A stretch of 64,000 nt of DNA from Medakamo hakoo (lineage: Eukaryota > Chlorophyta > Trebouxiophyceae > Coccomyxaceae). The position numbers were made by a program, and so were the translations under genes. Location of the stretch: contig CP089456.1 of the NCBI GenBank assembly GCA_026636295.1, positions 1,178,001 through 1,242,000 on the forward strand, given 5' to 3'. Positions 48,026 to 58,269 of the stretch are shown here, one piece after another. Below the pieces are notes generated by a model. That model was not told the DNA's origin. It was given only the letters and a program-made list of their open reading frames with translations, and did no database searches. Position 1 is the first letter of the stretch; each line of letters opens with the position of its first letter.

Positions 48026-50023
48026 TCACCGGCGCGCCCGCGCCCTCCTCCCCCCACCGCCCTGACTGGCCGGTGGCCCCAGCCCGGCCGCGACCGCCGC
48101 GGGCGCCAGCGCGCCCACAAACGCCTCCGCAAAGGCCTCATCCGAAAAACGGGCGGCGCGGCGCCGCGCCCGCCCGGCCACCGCGGCCCGTTCCGACGCG
48201 CTCAGCCCCAGCACTGCCCGCATGGCGCCCGCATACTCGCCGACCGTCGCGCACAGGTACCCCGTCCGCCCCCCGCCCTCCGGGCGGACGATGTCGGTCG
48301 CCGGCCCGCCCGAGGCGTGCGCCAGGGGGATGGCGCCCGCCGCCATGTACTCGACGACCGAAATGCCAAAGTGTTCGTCGACCATGGCGTGCAGCCCCGC
48401 GGTCGCGGCGCCCAGGGCGGCCCTGAGGACGGGGCGGGGCGCGCCCACGATGAAGGCGACCGGCGGGGCGGTCGGCGCGGTCCAGGACGAGAGCAAGGCG
48501 GCCGGGTCGTCGGTGGGCGGCGTGGGCGGTGCGTCGGCGGCCGCGCCGCGCGCCCGGCCGTCCGCGGCCAGGGCGGCGCCCGCCGCGCGCCCGCCGGCTT
48601 TGCCGCTCCGGCCCGGGCGGACGCGGCCAGGGGGAGGCTCTTCGCGCCCGTCCAGCAGGCCCAACTCGCCCGCCAACTGCCTCAACGCGTCCACCCGGCC
48701 CTCGTCCGGCCCGCCCGGGCGGACCGACCCGAAAATCAGCAGGCGCGACGCCAGGAGGGCGCGCGCGCCGGGCACGTCCCCCCGCCCAGCAGACACGTCG
48801 TCTGCAGCCGCCGCCCTCGCGGCCGCGTACGCCCGCAACACCAGTGCCTGCGCCTTCTCAGGACGGAACTGGGCGACGCACACGAGGAGCGGGCGGCCGC
48901 CGCCCTCGGCCGTCGCGGCGCGCGGCCGGGCCAGGGGCAGGGACGCCAGGTCGGCCGCGCCGCACGGCGGGTGGACGAGGGCCGGCGGGCTGGACCGCCA
49001 CCACAGGGACGCCACGTGGGCGGCCGTCCAGGTGGAGTTGGCCATGACGGCGGTCGGCCCGGACCGGGAGGCGGACGTGCCGAGCCCGGCGGCCGCCCCG
49101 TAGAGCGACGCGACGGCGGCGTAGTACACCGCCTTGGCCGCGGCCCGCGCAGTCGCGGCGGGCCCACTGGCGCCGGCCGCCGGGGTCAGCCGGCCCAGCA
49201 TGTCCGTGGACACGAGCGGGTAGTGGACGTACGAGGCGACGGCGCAGCCCGCCGCCGCCGCGAGCGGGAGGCCGGCCGCCCACCCGGCCGTGTCGATCCA
49301 CAGGGCCGGCGGGCCCGGCGCCGCCGGCGACGCCAGGCCGGCGCCCGCCAGGCGCGCGCCTGCCAGCGATTGCGTGATCAGCGTCAGCCTCGGGTGCGAC
49401 GCCGGGTCCAGGGCGGCCCGGGCGGCCGGCAGGGGAATCGGGCGGACGGGCCGGGGTGGGGGCAGGCCAAAGGCGGACGCCGCCGCGGCAGACAGGCGCG
49501 CCGCGCTCAACGCCCCGCCGTCGTCGTCAGCGTACACCCACACGTCCGCGGCCGGCCAGGCGGCCTGCACAGCGCCGATGGCCGCCCACAGGACGCGCTC
49601 GCCGCCGCCGCCACCCGCGGCGGCGGGGTGGAAGAAAGCGATGGTGTTCTGTGGGTGGTGGGGGCGGGCGGGCGCGGGGTGTGGGCGCGCGCCCAGGCGA
49701 AAAAGATTGGGGCCGCTTGGCGATGGATGGCGCGTTCCCCCTTCCCTCCGCCACTCACCGGCACAACCGGGCCCAGGGCTCGCCGGACACCCAGGCGCAG
49801 GCAAACCAGGGCCAGGGCGGCCAGGGCGGCCAGGAACGCAGCGGACTTGAGTGCGGTTGCCTGGAGCAGGGAGGGGAGGGGACGAACAAATGCGGGGTGA
49901 GGGGGGCAGCAGCAGCAGGGCGCGGCCGCCAGTGCGCCTCCCCGCACCCAAACGCACCGGACCCAGGACCGCCACGCTTGCAGCCACCACGGCGAGCGGG
50001 AAGCCCAGGCTGAGGAGGACCAT
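48026..50023 (-). CDS. ALG11: ALG11-type GDP-mannose alpha-1,2-mannosyltransferase
   Basis: Adds the fourth and fifth mannoses to dolichol-PP-Man3GlcNAc2 on the cytosolic face of the ER during N-glycan assembly. Exons 50023-49958, 49860-49759 and 49648-48026 give 596 aa, phase 0. Exons 1 and 2 code two hydrophobic stretches (FPLAVVAASVAVLGP, SAAFLAALAALALVCLRLG). The GT4 domain has the ALG11 block NTIAFFHPAAAGGGGERVLW, LWIDTAGWAAGLPLAAAAGC, SYVHYPLVSTDML, VMANSTWTAAHVASLW, HPPCGAADL, LLVCVAQFRPEKAQALVLRA and RLLIFGSVRPG. The catalytic E-x7-E is DEHFGISVVEYMAAGAIPLA (E481, E489). A long low-complexity insert separates the two halves of the C-terminal Rossmann domain. It diverges from the kinase gene across 143 bp. 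Confidence 0.94.
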   Translation of the reverse strand: MVLLSLGFPLAVVAASVAVLGPVRLGAGRRTGGRALLLLPPSPRICSSPPLPAPGNRTQVRCVPGRPGRPGPGLPAPGCPASPGPGCAGEWRREGGTRHPSPSGPNLFRLGARPHPAPARPHHPQNTIAFFHPAAAGGGGGERVLWAAIGAVQAAWPAADVWVYADDDGGALSAARLSAAAASAFGLPPPRPVRPIPLPAARAALDPASHPRLTLITQSLAGARLAGAGLASPAAPGPPALWIDTAGWAAGLPLAAAAGCAVASYVHYPLVSTDMLGRLTPAAGASGPAATARAAAKAVYYAAVASLYGAAAGLGTSASRSGPTAVMANSTWTAAHVASLWWRSSPPALVHPPCGAADLASLPLARPRAATAEGGGRPLLVCVAQFRPEKAQALVLRAYAAARAAAADDVSAGRGDVPGARALLASRLLIFGSVRPGGPDEGRVDALRQLAGELGLLDGREEPPPGRVRPGRSGKAGGRAAGAALAADGRARGAAADAPPTPPTDDPAALLSSWTAPTAPPVAFIVGAPRPVLRAALGAATAGLHAMVDEHFGISVVEYMAAGAIPLAHASGGPATDIVRPEGGGRTGYLCATVGEYAGAMRAVLGLSASERAAVAGRARRRAARFSDEAFAEAFVGALAPAAVAAGLGPPASQGGGGRRARARR

Positions 50024-50166
50024 GGCACGTTCTTTTTCGAAAAAGAGAAAGACGCGCGCGTGAGCGCGCGAGTTTTGTCGCTCTGCTCTGCGGGTGTTGC
50101 ACAGCCAATTCGCTCGCTCGCGCCCCTGCGCCGCTGCTCCGTCCCGCCTTTCCAATCAGCCACCCG

Positions 50167-51242
50167 ATGGCCGCCCGCCGCGGCGCCGCCTCCCTCCTGG
50201 GTGCGCTCCGCAGCTCAGCTCTGCCGACGGGGACGGCGTCCCTTGCGAGCGCGGCCTGTTCCTTCTCCGCGCCGTCGTCGTCGGCCGCGACCGCCGCCAC
50301 CACTCCCTTCCTCCGCCGCCTTGGCTTCAGCCTGGGCCTGGCCGGCGCCGCCGGCGTGGCCAGCCTGACGGCTGTGTCATGCGCGCCCGGTGAGGGCGCT
50401 GGTGCCGCGACCGCGACGGCCGCGACGTCCATCGACCTCTCGCGCGCGGGCGTGCGGTCTGGCGCGGGGACGGACCAGCGCACCGTCGTCTTTGTGCTGG
50501 GCGGGCCCGGGTCGGGCAAGGGCACGCAGGTGCGAGGTGGTGAGAGGGGCGCTGTGCACGTGTCCGCGCATCGAGAGCGAGCGAGGGGGACCGGGCGGCG
50601 GCGGCGGCGGCGCGGCCTGACGAGAGTGGCAGAGACAGGCGCGCGCTGCACTCCCGTGGAGCGCACCAGCCACCCTGCGCGCTCATCCGCCCAAGCCTCC
50701 ACCCCCCAAACACCCGCCTCTCTCAACAGTGCGCCCGCCTCGTCTCTGAATTCGGCGTCGTCCACCTGTCCGCGGGCGACTTGCTCCGCGCGCACTGCGC
50801 GTCCGGCACGCCCGACGGCACCATGGTCGCCGACATGATCAAAAACGGGCAGATCGTGCCGTCCCGGGTGACCATTTCCCTGCTGGAAGCGGCCATGGCG
50901 GACGCGGTCGCGTCCCGCGGCGGCAAGCCCACGACGTTCTTGGTGGACGGCTTCCCACGCAACGCGGAAAATCGGGCGGCCTACGAAGCCCAGACGGGCG
51001 TGGAGCCCGCGTTCATTTTGTTCTTCGACTGCCCGGAGGCCGTCATGTCGCGGCGGCTGGCGGGGCGGCAGCAGGGCCGCACGGACGACAACGCGGCCAC
51101 GATCGCGAAGCGGTTTGCGGTCTTCCGGGCCGACTCCATGCCGGTGGTCGAACACTATGAGCGCCTGGGCAAGGTGCGGCGGGTGGACGCGGATCGGTCG
51201 CCGGACGCGGTGTATGCGGAGGTGCGGCGCCTGTTTCTGTGA
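50167..51242 (+). CDS. UMP/CMP kinase-like adenylate kinase family protein, likely organellar
   Basis: Nucleoside monophosphate kinase. Exons 50167-50529 and 50730-51242 give 291 aa, phase 0. The kinase starts VVFVLGGPGSGKGTQ at about residue 107; the P-loop is followed across the intron by CARLVSEFGVVHLSAGDLLR. Further blocks are GQIVPSRVTISLLEAAM, TTFLVDGFPRNAENRAAYE (the UMP-kinase-type DGFPRN), ILFFDCPEAVMSRRLAGR, RTDDNAATIAKRFAVFR and MPVVEHYERLGKVRRVDADR. These fit eukaryotic UMP/CMP kinases better than adenylate kinases. The ~105-residue N-terminal extension is Ala/Ser/Arg-rich and includes a hydrophobic stretch (GFSLGLAGAAGVASLTAV), suggesting import into plastid or mitochondrion, possibly with membrane anchoring. 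Localisation is inferred. Confidence 0.9.
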
Positions 51243-51556
51243 CGGGGCAGGCGGGGGGTGGGGGGTGGGGGGGTGGGGGTGGGAGGGCGGGGGTGGGGCA
51301 CGCGCGTGAAGAGGGGCTTTTTTCGGGCAGGTTGCAAAAATGTGAACGGGTGGCGCCGCGCACCCTTTCTCGTATAGCGTTACACACACAGGGAGGCTTG
51401 CTCGCGGCGTGAAGAATCAAAAATGGTGTTGGTAGGGGGCGCGCACGCAGGTCGCTCTGTTGTATTGGGTCTCTGTCTCTCCTCTCTCCAGTCTCAAAAA
51501 TCTCTCTCGCCGCACCCCCTCCCTCTTTTTTTGTTTTTCGTTCGTTGTCTGTCCAG
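51243..51556. other. Intergenic, convergent 3' ends
   Basis: This 314-bp gap separates the kinase and ankyrin-RCC1 stops. It has a G/T-rich stretch at 51250-51300, a T run at 51319-51324 and a T-rich stretch at about 51524-51542. No coding sequence is seen. Confidence 0.6.
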
Positions 51557-54500
51557 TCACCCCCGCCCCAACGACCGCGCCGGCGTCGCACCACCAGTAG
51601 TCTCAGACCACCCCGCCACGCGTGCTGCTGCCGGCGGCAGCAGCGGCGACGGGCGGCGGTAGCTGCCACCGCTGGGTGGGGTGCCGGCTGCGCCCGTCGC
51701 TGGCGACCCACCTCCACCGCCGCCGCCCAGCACCCACCGCCCCAGCGGGGACGCGCCGGCCAGGCTGGGCGAGGAGCCGGGCAGCGGCGGCAGGCCCGGC
51801 CGGCCAGAGGGCGAGCCAGACACGGGCGGCGGCGCGGCAACGGCAGAGGAGAGGGACGCCCACGGCGACCGCGCGGCGGCCGCTGCTGCCAGCAGGCTGC
51901 CGCCACCGCCGACGGGCGAGCAGCCGGCCGCCGCCAGCAGGGCGCCCCGGGAGGCGGTCGCCTGCTCCGACATGACGTCGGCCAGGCGAGGGAGGGAAGG
52001 GGTGGTGGAGCCGGTGGTCAGGGCGGCCGACGCCGGCGGCGAGGCGCCCGCAGGCGCGGCGGCAGCGCCGGCCCCACCCCACGCGGGCCGGTGCGCGGCG
52101 GCGATGGGCGCGGACCCGCGGCCGCCACGGGCCATGAGCGACCGCAGCGGGATGGCCACGCCGCCGTCAGTGCCGGCACCACCGCCCGGCGGCGAGACGG
52201 ACGCGGGTTGAGCCGGGCGGCGTGCGGCCGCCGCGCGCACGGCCGCGCGCGCCTCCTCCGCCCGCTGGATCTCGGCCAGGCCGGGCGAGGGTGAAGCAGA
52301 CGGGGGTGGGTGCGCGCCGGGCGTGCCGGGCGAGCCACCGCCACCGCTGCCACTGGAATGGCGGGCGGGCGGCGCAGCCGCGGACGCCCAGGCCGGGCCT
52401 GCGCCCCGCCCGGACGACCCGCCTCCACGCCCGGGCGGCGGCGTGGCCGGCCCGTCCAGGTCGCCCGCCAGGAAGGCGGAGAGGCCGCCCTTCCGCGGCC
52501 GGGCGGCCGGCGTCGTCGTTGTGGACACGGGCGCCGGCTGATGCGGCCGAGCCGCTGCCGCCAGGGCCGCGGACAGGCCGCCGCGCGGCGCGGGAGCTGC
52601 AGGTGGTGCAGCTCCAGCCGCTCCCGCCTGGGCAGCCGCCCCCGCCTGGCCACTCCCGCCGCCGCCGCGCCCGCTCGCCCGGCGGCTGGGCCGGCGCGGC
52701 ACAGGAGCCTGTTGCGATGGAGGCGCGACAATGACCGCCGCCGGCTGCTCGACCGCCGCCGGCGGCGACGGTGGCCGGGGCGCACTCCCGCCCGCCTTCA
52801 TTGGCCCAGCCGCGCTCGGCCGCGCGGCCGGGCTGACCGCCGCCAGCGCCGCGTCCAGGCGGGCCAGGACGGCCGGGCTGGCCGTCGCTAAGCTAGGCCG
52901 GGCTTCCACGATGACGGCGTCCAAGTTTGCGGCAGCCACGCACGCGGCGTGGGCGGCAAGCGTGGACGCACCCAGTGCGTCGGCAAGCGCGGCCGCGGGC
53001 AGCGCCGTCCGCGGTTCCACGCCCGCGGCCGCGACGGCGCGTTCGGCCAGGGATTGCAAGGTGGGAGGTCCCGTGCGGGCGGGGGACGCAGAGAGAGGCC
53101 GCGGCGGGACGGACGCCGTGCATGGCGTGCGCGGCCGCGGCGGTTGTGGTGGCGGGAAGGGCGGGGCCCCGCGCCCACCACCACAGCGCGCTTCCAGTGC
53201 CGCCCAGTGCGCGTCCGCGGCCGCAGACCGAGGCGTGGCGGGACGCCGGGCCGGGCGTGGGGATGCGGAAGACGGCGGCCGGCTGCACCCGTCGCCGTCG
53301 TCGTCTTCAGCAGCAGCCTTGGCGGGCGGCGCGGCCGACCCCGGCCGACCCGCCGCCGGGGCCAGGGGCGACGCCGACCAGGCCTGCAGGGCCAGGGAAT
53401 GCTTCTCGCCCACGGCCACGCCCACCACCCGGGTCAGGCCGGGGACGCGGGCGGGGGCGGGCGGGCCCGCTGCCGGCGGGTCGCCCACCCGCGACCAGCC
53501 CTCCCACATCCAGACGGACCCGCACTCGGTCACGGCCGCTGTGCAGTACTTGCCCGCGGCCGCGGACACGACGCGGCGGCCGCCCAGCCCGCCTCCGACG
53601 GGTTCGGCGCGCAGCGCCGGGTCTGCAGACCGCCAGGCCAGCAGCGCGCCGGTCGACGTCACCGCGACAGAGTGCGCCGCGCCGGCCGCGATCGCGACCG
53701 CGGCCGGCCGGGCGGCGGACGCGGCGCCGCGGTGCAGGGCCAGGGGCGTGCCGTCCCGGGCTCGGGCGTCCGCCGAGGGCGCGGACGCGGGCGGACCGTC
53801 GCCGCCCCCGTCCCCGCCGAGCAACACCCGCCGCGGCGCGGCCGACCCGTGACCCCACGCCCACACGCCGCCGCAGGCGCCCAGCGCGACCGTGTGGCGC
53901 TTGGCGGCCGCGACGGCGGTGACGTGGACGCCGCGGGGCAGCGCTTCCACACGGCGCGGCGTGGGACCGCCGGGCGCGGGCGGGGCAGCGGGCGCGTCGG
54001 CCGGCGGCGCCGGCAGGGCGCCGCCGTCGCCGCTGCCGCTGCCACGGGCTGGCGCGCCCAGCGCCTCACCGGCGGCGCCGGCGGCGGCGCCGACCGCGCT
54101 TCCACCGGCGGCCGGCGGTGGCGGGCCGTGCCCGAGCTGGCCCCAGCCGTTGGCGCCCCACGTCCACACCCGGCCGCCGCCGTCGACGGCGGCGGAATGC
54201 CGGTTGGCCGCGGCGAGGCCGACGACCGTCACGCCACGCAGGCCCGGCACCCGGCGCGGGGAGCGCAGGCAGGCCACGCCCAGCGGCGCGCCGCACCGGC
54301 CGTCGGCGTTGGAGCCCCACGCCCAGACGTCGCCGCCGACGTCCAGCGCGAGCGAGTGGTGCTTGCCCAGGGCGACGGCGGACACGCGGACGTGGGGCGG
54401 CAGGGCGACGGGCGTGGGGGCGATGACGGCGGCTTGCGGTGTGGACGCACTGGAGGCGGGCGGCGGCGCGGTCGGCGCCGGCTCGCCGGCCGCCTCGGCG

Positions 54501-55251
54501 CCGCCACCGCCGCCCTCGCCCCCGTGGCCCAGCCGCCCGCCGCGGGACGCGCCCCACGTCAGCAGGACGCCGCCCCCGCTAGCAGCGTGTCCGCCGTCGG
54601 ACACGATGGCGGCCGAGTGAAACTTGGCGGCGGCGACGGCGAGCGTGACGCGGTGCTGGTGGGTGGCGGAGGCGGGCGAGGGGGGCGGCCCGCCTGCACG
54701 TGCGGCCGCGCCGCCCAGCCCGCCCACGCGGGCGGGCGCAGACCGCGCGCCGCCGTCGCCGCCCGTGCCCAGGGCCCAGTGGCCGCCATCGCCCCAGGCG
54801 AACGCGTCGCCGCCCGCGGCCAGACACGGCCCGCCGGGCGCGCCGCGGGCGCGCGCGCCCGGCCCGGCTTGGCTCGCCAGGCCGGGCGCGAGGCGGGACG
54901 CCACCAGGTCGACGGGCGTGCGGCCGCGGGCGTCTGGTGGGGCGGTGCGCGCGCCTGCGGCCAAGAGGGCGGCCGCCGCGGCGGTGTGGCCAAAGTGGAG
55001 GGCCCGGTGGAGCGGGGTCCTGTGTGTTTTCGTTGTGTGTGTGGGGGGAGGGGTGGTGAGGGGTGGGGGGGGGGTGTCGGCAGGTGGTCGGGTGGCGGGG
55101 GGGTCGGCGCGCACACGCATGCGCTCCGTGTTACCCGCCGACCAAAAACGCACCAGCCGCTTTCGCCATCGGGGAGGTCGACTGAAGCGCCTGCCTGGAC
55201 CAGAGCCTCGATGGCGGCGACGTCGCCGCGCCAGGCCTGGCGTGTGCGTGC

Positions 55252-55308
<57 letters not shown>

Positions 55309-55693
55309 ATTCGAGAGGCGTGAGGGGCGTTGACCGGGCGTGGTGGACGGGGGAGCGTGTTTTTGAGTGCGTGCGCCCTGCGCCGCCCCCCAAAACCCAT
55401 CCGGCGCCGCACACAACGCACCGCCACATGTAGAGGAGCCACGCCCGCAGAGTCCAGGCTGGGGTGTGAGTTGAGGGAAGGCGGAGCGTGCGGTGTGAGT
55501 GCGGAGAGCGAAGCAGGAGAACCCATTCACGGGCGCCCGACACGCGCGCCAAGGTTCTCCGACACGCCGCAACGCACCGGTCGAGCTGCGCCGCCGCGTT
55601 TTTATTCGTCAGGAGGGTCGACAGGTCCACCCCAGCCCGCACGGCCTCCAGCAAGGCGTCGTCCGCGAGGGGGAGGGAGCAGGAGGACGGCAT
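51557..55693 (-). CDS. Ankyrin-repeat plus RCC1-repeat protein (IBtk-like N-terminus)
   Basis: Exons 55693-55578, 55458-55422, 55236-55154 and 55019-51557 give 1232 aa. Ankyrin repeats at about 10-115 (SAGVAPLHVA, AWRGDVAAIEALVQAGASVD, GESGWTPLHRALHFGHTAAA, GARTAPPDARGRTPVDLV) lead into an RCC1 propeller at about 140-630. Propeller signatures include GGDAFAWGDGGHWALGTGG, KFHSAAIVSDGG, LLTWGASRGGRLGHG, KHHSLALDVGGDVWAWGSN, NRHSAAVDGGGRVWTWGANG and KRHTVALGACGGVWAWG. Ankyrin followed by RCC1 is the layout of IBtk and of plant ankyrin-RCC1 proteins such as At3g03790. The BTB domains that follow in animal IBtk are not visible. Instead residues 630-1232 are Pro/Ala/Ser/Gly-rich with one helical patch (TLQSLAERAVAAAGVEPRTA). 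The three 5' introns have phases 2, 0 and 2 and restore ankyrin spacing. Function is unknown; possibly a scaffold or exchange-factor-like protein. Confidence 0.85.
55256..55306. repeat. (TG)n microsatellite, about 25 units, in an intron
   Basis: The longest clean dinucleotide repeat in the window, lying in the second intron of the ankyrin-RCC1 gene about 20 bases before the acceptor; it reads (CA)n on the gene strand. Confidence 0.97.
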
Positions 55694-55992
55694 TTTTTGT
55701 GGAGAGCGAGCGAGCGACGTCGGTCAGTCGGTGCGAGGGCACAGCGTCGTTCACGAAATGTGGGCGTTCCCGCCGCCCGTTCACGCGCACAGGAATAGCA
55801 GCTAAATCCTGGCTGTCCCACCGTGAGTAAGAGCGAGTTGGGGGTGGAGTCCCCTCTGGCCGGGGACTCCTTTCAGAGGCGAGACATTGCGGGCGCGGCG
55901 CGGGGAGAAGCAGGTCTGGGCCTGGACGCGCAGCCCCCCACCCCTCACAAACTCTATTCCCCTTTCCCCATCCAAAAAAAAAACCTCACGCC

Positions 55993-57900
55993 ATGTCTGC
56001 CATCACCGCCTCCTCCGCCGTCGTGGCTCGTGCCACTGCTGGGTCCCGTAAGGTGAGGAAGAGTGGTGGGGAGGCTGTCCGCGAGCCGGGCGCGCGCGGA
56101 GGCGCTAAACAAGGGGAGACGGCCCAGAGAGGGGGGGGCCCTGGCCAGCGCGGCCGCGGCAGATAAGGCCGCCCCCCCCCCTGGGCCCGCGCCGCCCCTC
56201 CTCATTCCCCGCCGCCGCCCTCCCATGGATGCCCGAATACTCACTGATGACTCTCCCCCACTCAACAGGCTGCCCCGGCCCGCGCCGCCGCCCCGGCCCT
56301 GGCCGCTCGCCCCGCCCGCGCGTTCGCCGCGGCCGCGGCCGCCAAGCCCGCCGGCCGCCGCGCCGCCAAGGCCGCCAACGCCCGCGGCCCGGTTTCCGTC
56401 CGCGCCAAGGTAAGTGTGAGAAACATTGCGGAGGCAGGGACGTGCGCCCAGCCGCCGTGCGAGGCGCACGTCCCAAGTGCGGCCACCCGCTGAATTAGTG
56501 GTCGGCGTCGCTCTGCAGATCCTTGCGGCCCGCCTTCCGCGCTGCTCCGGCCCAATGCGCGTCGCTTCCACCGCGCGGAGGCTAGGAGAAGGCGTCGCCT
56601 GCACATCGTGCTGCATTCACCGAAAACGCACGCGTCGGTCCTCCTCCCGCGCCGGTCACAACGAGAGCTCAGCGCCCGCGTGCGCGCACGCCACCCTGCT
56701 CACCCACCCCACCCCCACCTCCCTCCACCAACCACCCTGTCCACCACACCGCCCCCCCCCCCCCCCCCCCCCCCCCCCCGCCCCCAGGTCGGCGACACCC
56801 TGGAAGAGTTCCTGGTCGAGAACACGTCCGACCCGGCCCTGCGCCAGGTCATGATGTGCCTGGGCGAGGCCATCCGCACCATCGCCTTCAAGGTCCGCAC
56901 CGCGTCGTGCGGCGCGACCGCGTGCGTCAACACGTTCGGCGACGAGCAGCTCGCCGTCGACCTGCTGGCGGACAAGCTGCTGTTTGAAGCGCTCAAGTAC
57001 TCGGGCGCCGTCAAGTACGCGTGCTCCGAGGAAGTGCCGGAGCCGGTCGACCTCAAGGTGTGTGTGTGAGGGGGGGGAGCGTGGGGGGGGCGGGCGGGTC
57101 CCGCGCGGCGCGGGAGGGGAGGGGGGGAGCGCCCACCCCATGCATGTTTTTTCCGTGCCCGCCCTCACCCGCCCCTCCCTCTCCCCTCCCCCCACCCACC
57201 CACCCACCCACCCACCCACCAGGGCTCCGGCTTCTCCGTCGCCTTTGACCCGCTCGACGGCTCGTCCATCGTCGACACCAACTTCACGGTCGGCACCATC
57301 TTTGGCGTGTGGCCGGGCGACAAGCTGACGGGCATCACGGGCCGGGACCAGGCGGCCGCGGGCATGGGCATCTACGGCCCGCGCACCGTCTACTGCCTGG
57401 CCCTGAAGGACGCGCCCGGCTGCCACGAGTTCCTGCTGCAGGACGACGGCAAGTGGCTGCACGTCAAGGAGACGACGGAGATCGGGGAGGGCAAGATGTT
57501 CTCGCCCGGCAACCTGCGCGCGACGTTTGACAACCCGGAGTACGAGAAGCTTATCTCCCACTACATCGGCGAGAAGTACACGCTGCGCTACACGGGCGGC
57601 ATGGTCCCCGACGTCTTCCAGATCATCGTCAAGGAGAAGGGCGTCTTCACCAACGTGACGTCGCCGTCCACCAAGGCCAAGCTGCGCCTGCTGTTCGAGG
57701 TCGCGCCCCTGGCGCTCATGGTCGAAAAGGCGGGCGGCGCGTCGTCGTGCGACGGCAAGTGCGTGTCCGGCCTGGACGTCGAGGTCACCAAGTGGGACCA
57801 GCGCACCCAGATCTGCTACGGCTCCGTCGGCGAGGTCAAGAAGTTTGAGGAGTACCTGTACGGCGCGTCCCCCCGCTTTGCCAATGTCGCTGCCGCGTGA
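55993..57900 (+). CDS. SBPASE: Sedoheptulose-1,7-bisphosphatase, plastid
   Basis: Dephosphorylates sedoheptulose-1,7-bisphosphate in the Calvin cycle; light-activated through thioredoxin. Exons 55993-56052, 56269-56409, 56788-57057 and 57223-57900 give 382 aa, all phase 0. Exons 1-2 are a textbook Ala/Arg transit peptide ending ...GPVSVRAK. The mature enzyme begins [20 protein letters not shown]. The regulatory pair C108/C113 lies in [19 protein letters not shown]. Active-site blocks are [68 protein letters not shown] and [20 protein letters not shown]; it ends [13 protein letters not shown]. The Cys spacing and [15 protein letters not shown] mark SBPase, not plastid fructose-bisphosphatase. 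The second intron ends in a C28 tract and the third in CCCA repeats. Confidence 0.97.
56752..56779. repeat. Poly-C run (28 C) forming an intron pyrimidine tract
   Basis: Uninterrupted run of 28 C eight bases before the acceptor of SBPase exon 3. Confidence 0.95.
57191..57220. repeat. (CCCA)n microsatellite at an intron acceptor
   Basis: About seven CCCA units directly abutting the AG acceptor of SBPase exon 4, serving as its pyrimidine tract. Confidence 0.93.
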
Positions 57901-58269
57901 GAACACACTGTCGGCGTGTTTTCCCCCATCCATCCAAAAACAATGAGGGAGAGGGGGGGGGGTGTTGGGGTGGGGCGTCCATTCTTTTTTCTTCTTCACC
58001 CCGGTGGTCCCGGCGCCTTCCGGCCCACAGCATGATGCGTGAGAGTGAGGCCAGGGGCGTGGTGCGCGTGTCACAAAGAGCGACCCGACTTTTTTTTTGT
58101 GTGTCTTCAGAACACTCTCTGCTGGGAACGGTGTCACACATCCTACTGACTCTCTCGTCGCGGCCCGCGACCCGCGTTCGTCCACCCCCCTCCCTCCACG
58201 CGCAGACGCGGATTGTTGCGCGTGGACTTGTGCTAGGAAAAATAAGAAGTCGGCTCCCGCGCTTTCCCA
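57901..58269. other. Intergenic, convergent 3' ends
   Basis: These 369 bp lie between the SBPase and endosulfine-domain stops. They include a G-rich stretch at 57950-57975 and a T run near 58090-58098. I see no gene. Confidence 0.6.

Noticed and set aside
48023-49900. A 625-codon plus-strand open frame opposite ALG11
   Set aside because: Low-complexity antisense shadow; ALG11 on the other strand has full family motifs and proper splice sites.
52949-55333. A 794-codon plus-strand open frame opposite the ankyrin-RCC1 gene
   Set aside because: No recognisable domain; RCC1 repeats on the minus strand explain the region.
55993-57900. Plastid fructose-1,6-bisphosphatase
   Set aside because: The paired Cys five residues apart near the N-terminus and the overall blocks are those of sedoheptulose bisphosphatase.
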